Assembly: GCA_023662875.1 (NCBI GenBank)
Contig: JAMPIG010000008.1
Location: 1-60,086 of the forward strand
Source of the DNA: Roseburia sp.
GTDB lineage: Bacteria > Bacillota > Clostridia > Lachnospirales > Lachnospiraceae
Reading direction: 5' to 3'
DNA length: 60,086 nt
The position numbers and the translations under genes are program-made. The notes under the pieces are model-generated. The model ran no database searches, had not been told where the DNA came from, and saw only the letters and a list, made by a program, of their open reading frames with translations. Every line of letters begins with the position of its first letter. Positions within the stretch are counted from its first letter, which is position 1. Positions 58,327 through 60,086 of the stretch are shown piece by piece.

Positions 58327-59895
58327 ATGAAATCAGGTCGTACCGGGAAGTTGACGAAGCTTATGCTGAATATAGTCTTTGTGTTTGCTATTGCCTTTTT
58401 GGCTGTTCTGCTTATCATGCAGGTAAATCATTCGGTCACCTTTGATGAAGCGGACAGGGTGGTTTTTATTCCGCAAAAGGCTGGGTTCGTCGCGCTGAGA
58501 TTTGCCTTGATCCTTTTTGTCCTGATGCTTTCGAAAAGGATCCGGCTGACAGTCAGTAAAAAAATGTTTTACGGGCTCAGTATCGCGTATGTTCTGCTCA
58601 ATGTCTGTCTTGTTTTTATGTTAAGCCTTCAGCCTACAGATGATCAGTACTATATGACTTCGATTGCATCAAATATGATTCGGGGGGGGTGCGACGAGTT
58701 TGAACCTTACGGCTATATGAATCTGTATCCGTTCCAGTATAGCTTTATGAGATATGTAAAATTCGTATTTACCCTTTTGGGGACGGATAATTATTATGCG
58801 CTGCAGGTATTGAATGTGCTGTACTTATGGTTGATTATATATTTTATCGTAAAGAACACGAGATTTATGTTTGGCCGGGAGCAATATCAGATCGGCGTTA
58901 TCCTGATGCTGTTTCTTCCGCTTTCCTTTCTTGTGACCTATATTTACGGAAGTTTATTGTCGCTTGCCTTATCCCTCGCTTCCGCCTATTATCTGCTTCG
59001 GTTTCTGACAGGGGAGGGACGTCAGTGGATTAATTTCCTGCTTGTGGCGGCATTGAATACTCTGGCAATTCTGGCAAAAAACAATGCTCTTATTTTTACA
59101 GTGGCGGAGATCTGTATTCTATTCCTTTTTTCCGTGAAGCAGGCGGAGAAGAAAGCTGTTTTGCGTAATGTCCTGTTGGTGGCTGCCATATTGGCAGTAT
59201 ATGCATTGTCAATAACGGCAGTCAACAGAAGTCTTGCGAAATACACGGGGGATGATAAGGTCGGGACGCCGAAAATAGCATGGGTTGCGATGGGGCTTCA
59301 GACGGGAGGGGCTGTCGAGGGCTGGTTTAACAATTACAATGCGCGGGTGTATTGGGATAACGATTGCGACACGGAGAAGGCGGCGGCATTATCCAGGGCG
59401 GCGATCAGGGAGTCGATTTACGGCTTCCTGAGGGATCCGAAATACTGCGTAAAATTTTTCTACAAGAAAATCTGCGCAGAATGGATGAATCCATCCTTTG
59501 GCAGTTTTTATAAAATCCAAAGGATGACGGTATATCATCCGAATACAGAGATTAGGTATTCCCTTCCCGCGAGGTGGTTTCTGCACAGGAGTCCGGGGAA
59601 AACGCTGGACGCGACGCATTCTATCCTGAATGAATACCTCAGGATTTATGAGCTTGCGATTTTCGCAGGGGCGTTTCTCTATTTGGTGATCAGGCGTCTT
59701 CGGGTAACGGACAGTCTTTTTATAATAGTTTTTATCGGTGGGTTTTTGTTTCATGTCTTCTGGGAAGCGGCCTGCCAGTATATGCTGCCGTATTTTGTGA
59801 TGCTTATTCCTTATGGGGTAATGGGGCTTACGGATTTCAGGGATATTGTTGCAGCAAGGATAAAACACTTGAAAATAGCGCGGGATCCGGTATAA
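58327..59895 (+). CDS. GT-C-like membrane glycosyltransferase, tandem paralogue (copy 2)
   Basis: 522 residues, colinear with copy 1 over the whole length; the first 41 residues and the last 60 are almost identical while the external loops differ most. Same VTFDEA and DDQYYMTSIAS motifs. The 20 bases before each ATG are also shared, so the duplication included the ribosome binding site. The loop after DDQYY contains a G8 run (58682-58689, codons about 119-121) not present in copy 1; slippage would truncate the protein. Between the copies, GGCCGGA and TTCCGGCC (58235-58295) can pair. Confidence 0.7.
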   Translation: MKSGRTGKLTKLMLNIVFVFAIAFLAVLLIMQVNHSVTFDEADRVVFIPQKAGFVALRFALILFVLMLSKRIRLTVSKKMFYGLSIAYVLLNVCLVFMLSLQPTDDQYYMTSIASNMIRGGCDEFEPYGYMNLYPFQYSFMRYVKFVFTLLGTDNYYALQVLNVLYLWLIIYFIVKNTRFMFGREQYQIGVILMLFLPLSFLVTYIYGSLLSLALSLASAYYLLRFLTGEGRQWINFLLVAALNTLAILAKNNALIFTVAEICILFLFSVKQAEKKAVLRNVLLVAAILAVYALSITAVNRSLAKYTGDDKVGTPKIAWVAMGLQTGGAVEGWFNNYNARVYWDNDCDTEKAAALSRAAIRESIYGFLRDPKYCVKFFYKKICAEWMNPSFGSFYKIQRMTVYHPNTEIRYSLPARWFLHRSPGKTLDATHSILNEYLRIYELAIFAGAFLYLVIRRLRVTDSLFIIVFIGGFLFHVFWEAACQYMLPYFVMLIPYGVMGLTDFRDIVAARIKHLKIARDPV

Positions 59896-59912
59896 TGGGA
59901 ATTTACTTCAGC

Positions 59913-59941
59913 TTTACTTTTGCACCCTGATATGCTATACT
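59913..59941 (+). promoter_or_regulatory. SigmaA-type promoter near the right edge
   Basis: TTTACT (59913-59918), 17-base spacer, TATACT (59936-59941), leading to a gene start at 60002. Confidence 0.65.
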
Positions 59942-60001
59942 TGCATCGTTGTCAAGACTTCTGGCCTGCTTAAAGAAAACCCAAAGGAGATATAAAATAA
60001 A

Positions 60002-60076
60002 ATGAAACTTGGAATCGTAATACGCAAGCCTATTCCCATATCTTCACGGATTTTCATAAATGCTCATAAAGCCTGA
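60002..60076 (+). CDS. Very short ORF (24 codons) at the right edge, leader or broken gene start
   Basis: MKLGIVIRKPIPISSRIF, ending at TGA 60074-60076, with a good AAAGGAG at about 59982-59988 and a strong promoter. Either a leader peptide or the start of a frameshifted gene that continues beyond the window: a second frame stays open from about 60023 to 60067. Not identifiable. Confidence 0.3.
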   Translation: MKLGIVIRKPIPISSRIFINAHKA

Positions 60077-60086
60077 TGTTTTCAAG

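Overview
The window reads as the chromosome of an anaerobic Firmicute, most likely a Lachnospiraceae (Clostridia) member with a GC-rich genome for that group. Evidence: a SCIFF ranthipeptide with its radical-SAM maturase beside a fused secDF, the Firmicute run priA-def-fmt-rsmB-rlmN-stp-prkC-rsgA, a meso-DAP type MurE, near-perfect AGGAGG ribosome binding sites with many GTG starts, and an LplB/YtcQ-type carbohydrate ABC transporter. Genes are tightly packed and mostly on the + strand. I saw no rRNA, tRNA, CRISPR array, integrase or transposase.

Layout. 1-1.2 kb: an orphan RelB/DinJ-like antitoxin and an orphan GHKL sensor kinase. 1.3-9.7 kb: two pairs of ABC half-exporters with an Sfp-type phosphopantetheinyl transferase between them, suggesting export linked to a carrier-protein (NRPS/PKS-like) product whose synthase lies outside the window. 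9.9-15.4 kb: a coiled-coil protein, a cell-wall amidase whose ribosome binding site lies inside a terminator-like hairpin, and pstSCAB without phoU. 15.4-17.6 kb (-): DegV and a CorC/HlyC-type CBS membrane protein. 17.8-24.6 kb: TIGR04086 membrane protein, a zinc-ribbon/LRR membrane protein, SCIFF and its maturase, SecDF. 24.8-38.3 kb: housekeeping genes from murE to rsgA, interrupted between rlmN and stp by a type I toxin-antitoxin-like module and a truncated second copy that abuts the end of rlmN.

38.4-54.9 kb is a carbohydrate-utilisation locus: an AraC regulator divergent from a YteP/YtcP/YtcQ-like importer, followed by cytoplasmic GH105 (unsaturated rhamnogalacturonyl hydrolase), a CE12-like rhamnogalacturonan acetylesterase with a C-terminal SLH-like region, a GH112 phosphorylase, a GH120 beta-xylosidase, a cupin and a GH51 arabinofuranosidase. 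No enzyme has a signal peptide, so the model is import of oligosaccharides cut outside the cell, then deacetylation and dismantling of rhamnogalacturonan-I pieces with xylose and arabinose decorations inside it. 54.9-60 kb: a MATE exporter on the - strand and a tandem pair of more AT-rich GT-C-like membrane glycosyltransferases.

The signals I think most deserve a second look are: the duplicated small-toxin/antisense-RNA module (33.6-34.2 kb); a structured element of about 100 bp found almost intact in front of both an ABC exporter (1.2 kb) and the MATE exporter (56.4 kb), with a half copy at 9.7 kb; a multi-hairpin leader before GH105 built from GAA-triloop mini-hairpins and 30-bp direct repeats; and hydrophilic low-complexity insertions in otherwise conserved proteins.
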